Assembly (NCBI RefSeq): GCF_046630445.1
Contig: NC_092340.1
Location: forward strand, 36,602,001-36,666,000
Origin: Rutidosis leptorrhynchoides
Lineage: Eukaryota > Streptophyta > Magnoliopsida > Asterales > Asteraceae
Direction: 5' to 3'
DNA: 64,000 nt
In this document: piece by piece, positions 63,901 to 64,000 of the stretch
Position numbering within the stretch: position 1 is the stretch's first letter
Layout: each line of letters begins with the position of its first letter
Notes under the pieces: generated by a model
Database searches by the model: none
Told to the model about the DNA's origin: nothing
Seen by the model: the letters and a program-made list of their open reading frames with translations, nothing else
Translations under genes and position numbers: made by a program

Positions 63901-64000
63901 GAATTATTGAATGATTACGATTTTGAGATTCGTTACCACCCGGGGAAGGCAAATGTGGTAGCCGATGCCTTGAGCAGGAAGGATAGAGAACCCATTCGAG
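60910..64000 (+). mobile_element. gag-pol of the F-box-carrying Gypsy, partial
   Basis: The frame opens at ATGGCACCGACTACTCG and stays open for 1,030 codons to the window edge. Gag has a capsid-like core ([13 protein letters not shown]), an Asn-rich tract around residues 247-310, and CCHC knuckles ending with [14 protein letters not shown]. Protease has DSGAD near 62202-62216. Reverse transcriptase has [29 protein letters not shown] and FIDDILIYS near 63200, and RNase H has [10 protein letters not shown] near 63643. Integrase lies outside the window. It looks whole so far. The protein is close to that of the element at 501-9999, so the same broad chromovirus clade is likely. Confidence 0.92.

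Larger units (their letters stand above)
55672..64000 (+). mobile_element. Gypsy chromovirus-type element carrying an F-box gene, right end outside window
   Basis: 5' LTR 55672-58923, iMet primer site 58926-58937, acidic leader frames, an intact F-box/Sel1-like gene (59885-60568), then gag-pol from 60910, still open at the window edge. The LTR start (TGTAGTGACCCG), end (ACATTTCA) and leader (GTGAGTCTGGACTT) are related to the tandem array at 27780, so this may be the autonomous relative. Coding parts look whole as far as they can be seen. The expected target duplication on the left would be GTTAA (55667-55671); the right copy is outside the window. Confidence 0.9.

Overview
The window looks like nuclear DNA of a flowering plant, most likely a eudicot and plausibly Asteraceae. 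The evidence is intron-rich plant genes (a chloroplast NDH lumen subunit and an ABCB6/ABCB20-type transporter), AT-rich non-coding DNA, and nested plant LTR retrotransposons. The family guess rests on the style of the repeats and is an inference. About 80% of the window is transposable-element DNA. I saw no rRNA or tRNA genes and no CRISPR array.

Layout: (1) 1-119 is the end of a Gypsy LTR, followed by short flanking DNA. (2) 501-9999 is a near-complete, young Tekay-like Gypsy element on the minus strand, with 2,282-bp LTRs and a perfect 5-bp target duplication. (3) 10005-13582 holds a foldback repeat, a likely non-autonomous Helitron end with internal tandem repeats, a hAT-type MITE and simple repeats. 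(4) 13588-44068 is one Copia element swollen to 30.5 kb. Its 5' LTR is split by an Athila/Tat-like non-autonomous Gypsy (13663-21685). Its 3' LTR is split, at almost the same LTR position, by a tandem LTR-internal-LTR-internal-LTR Gypsy array (27780-43885). (5) 44704-46297 (+) and 46720-53074 (-) are two convergent host genes, PnsL1 (eight exons) and an ABCB transporter (eleven exons). (6) 55324-55671 is an LTR fragment interrupted by another Gypsy element at 55672, which runs off the right edge with gag-pol still open.

Most notable are host-gene sequences inside the retroelements. A complete 227-codon F-box/Sel1-like gene lies between the primer-binding site and gag of the right-hand Gypsy. 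Fragments resembling the RRM3-RRM4 region of poly(A)-binding protein (PABP) lie both in the Copia RNase H region and in the unrelated tandem Gypsy array. A ~130-bp cassette with a doubled CACGTCA-bearing unit is also shared between the Copia leader and the Gypsy LTRs, so unrelated families here share both regulatory and host-derived modules.

The two host genes do not obviously work together. One encodes a thylakoid-lumen subunit of the chloroplast NDH complex and the other a membrane ABC transporter. The retroelement nest ends about 630 bp upstream of the PnsL1 start codon. Exon boundaries were worked out by eye from GT/AG sites, reading frame and remembered family sequences. LTR divergences are by-eye counts.
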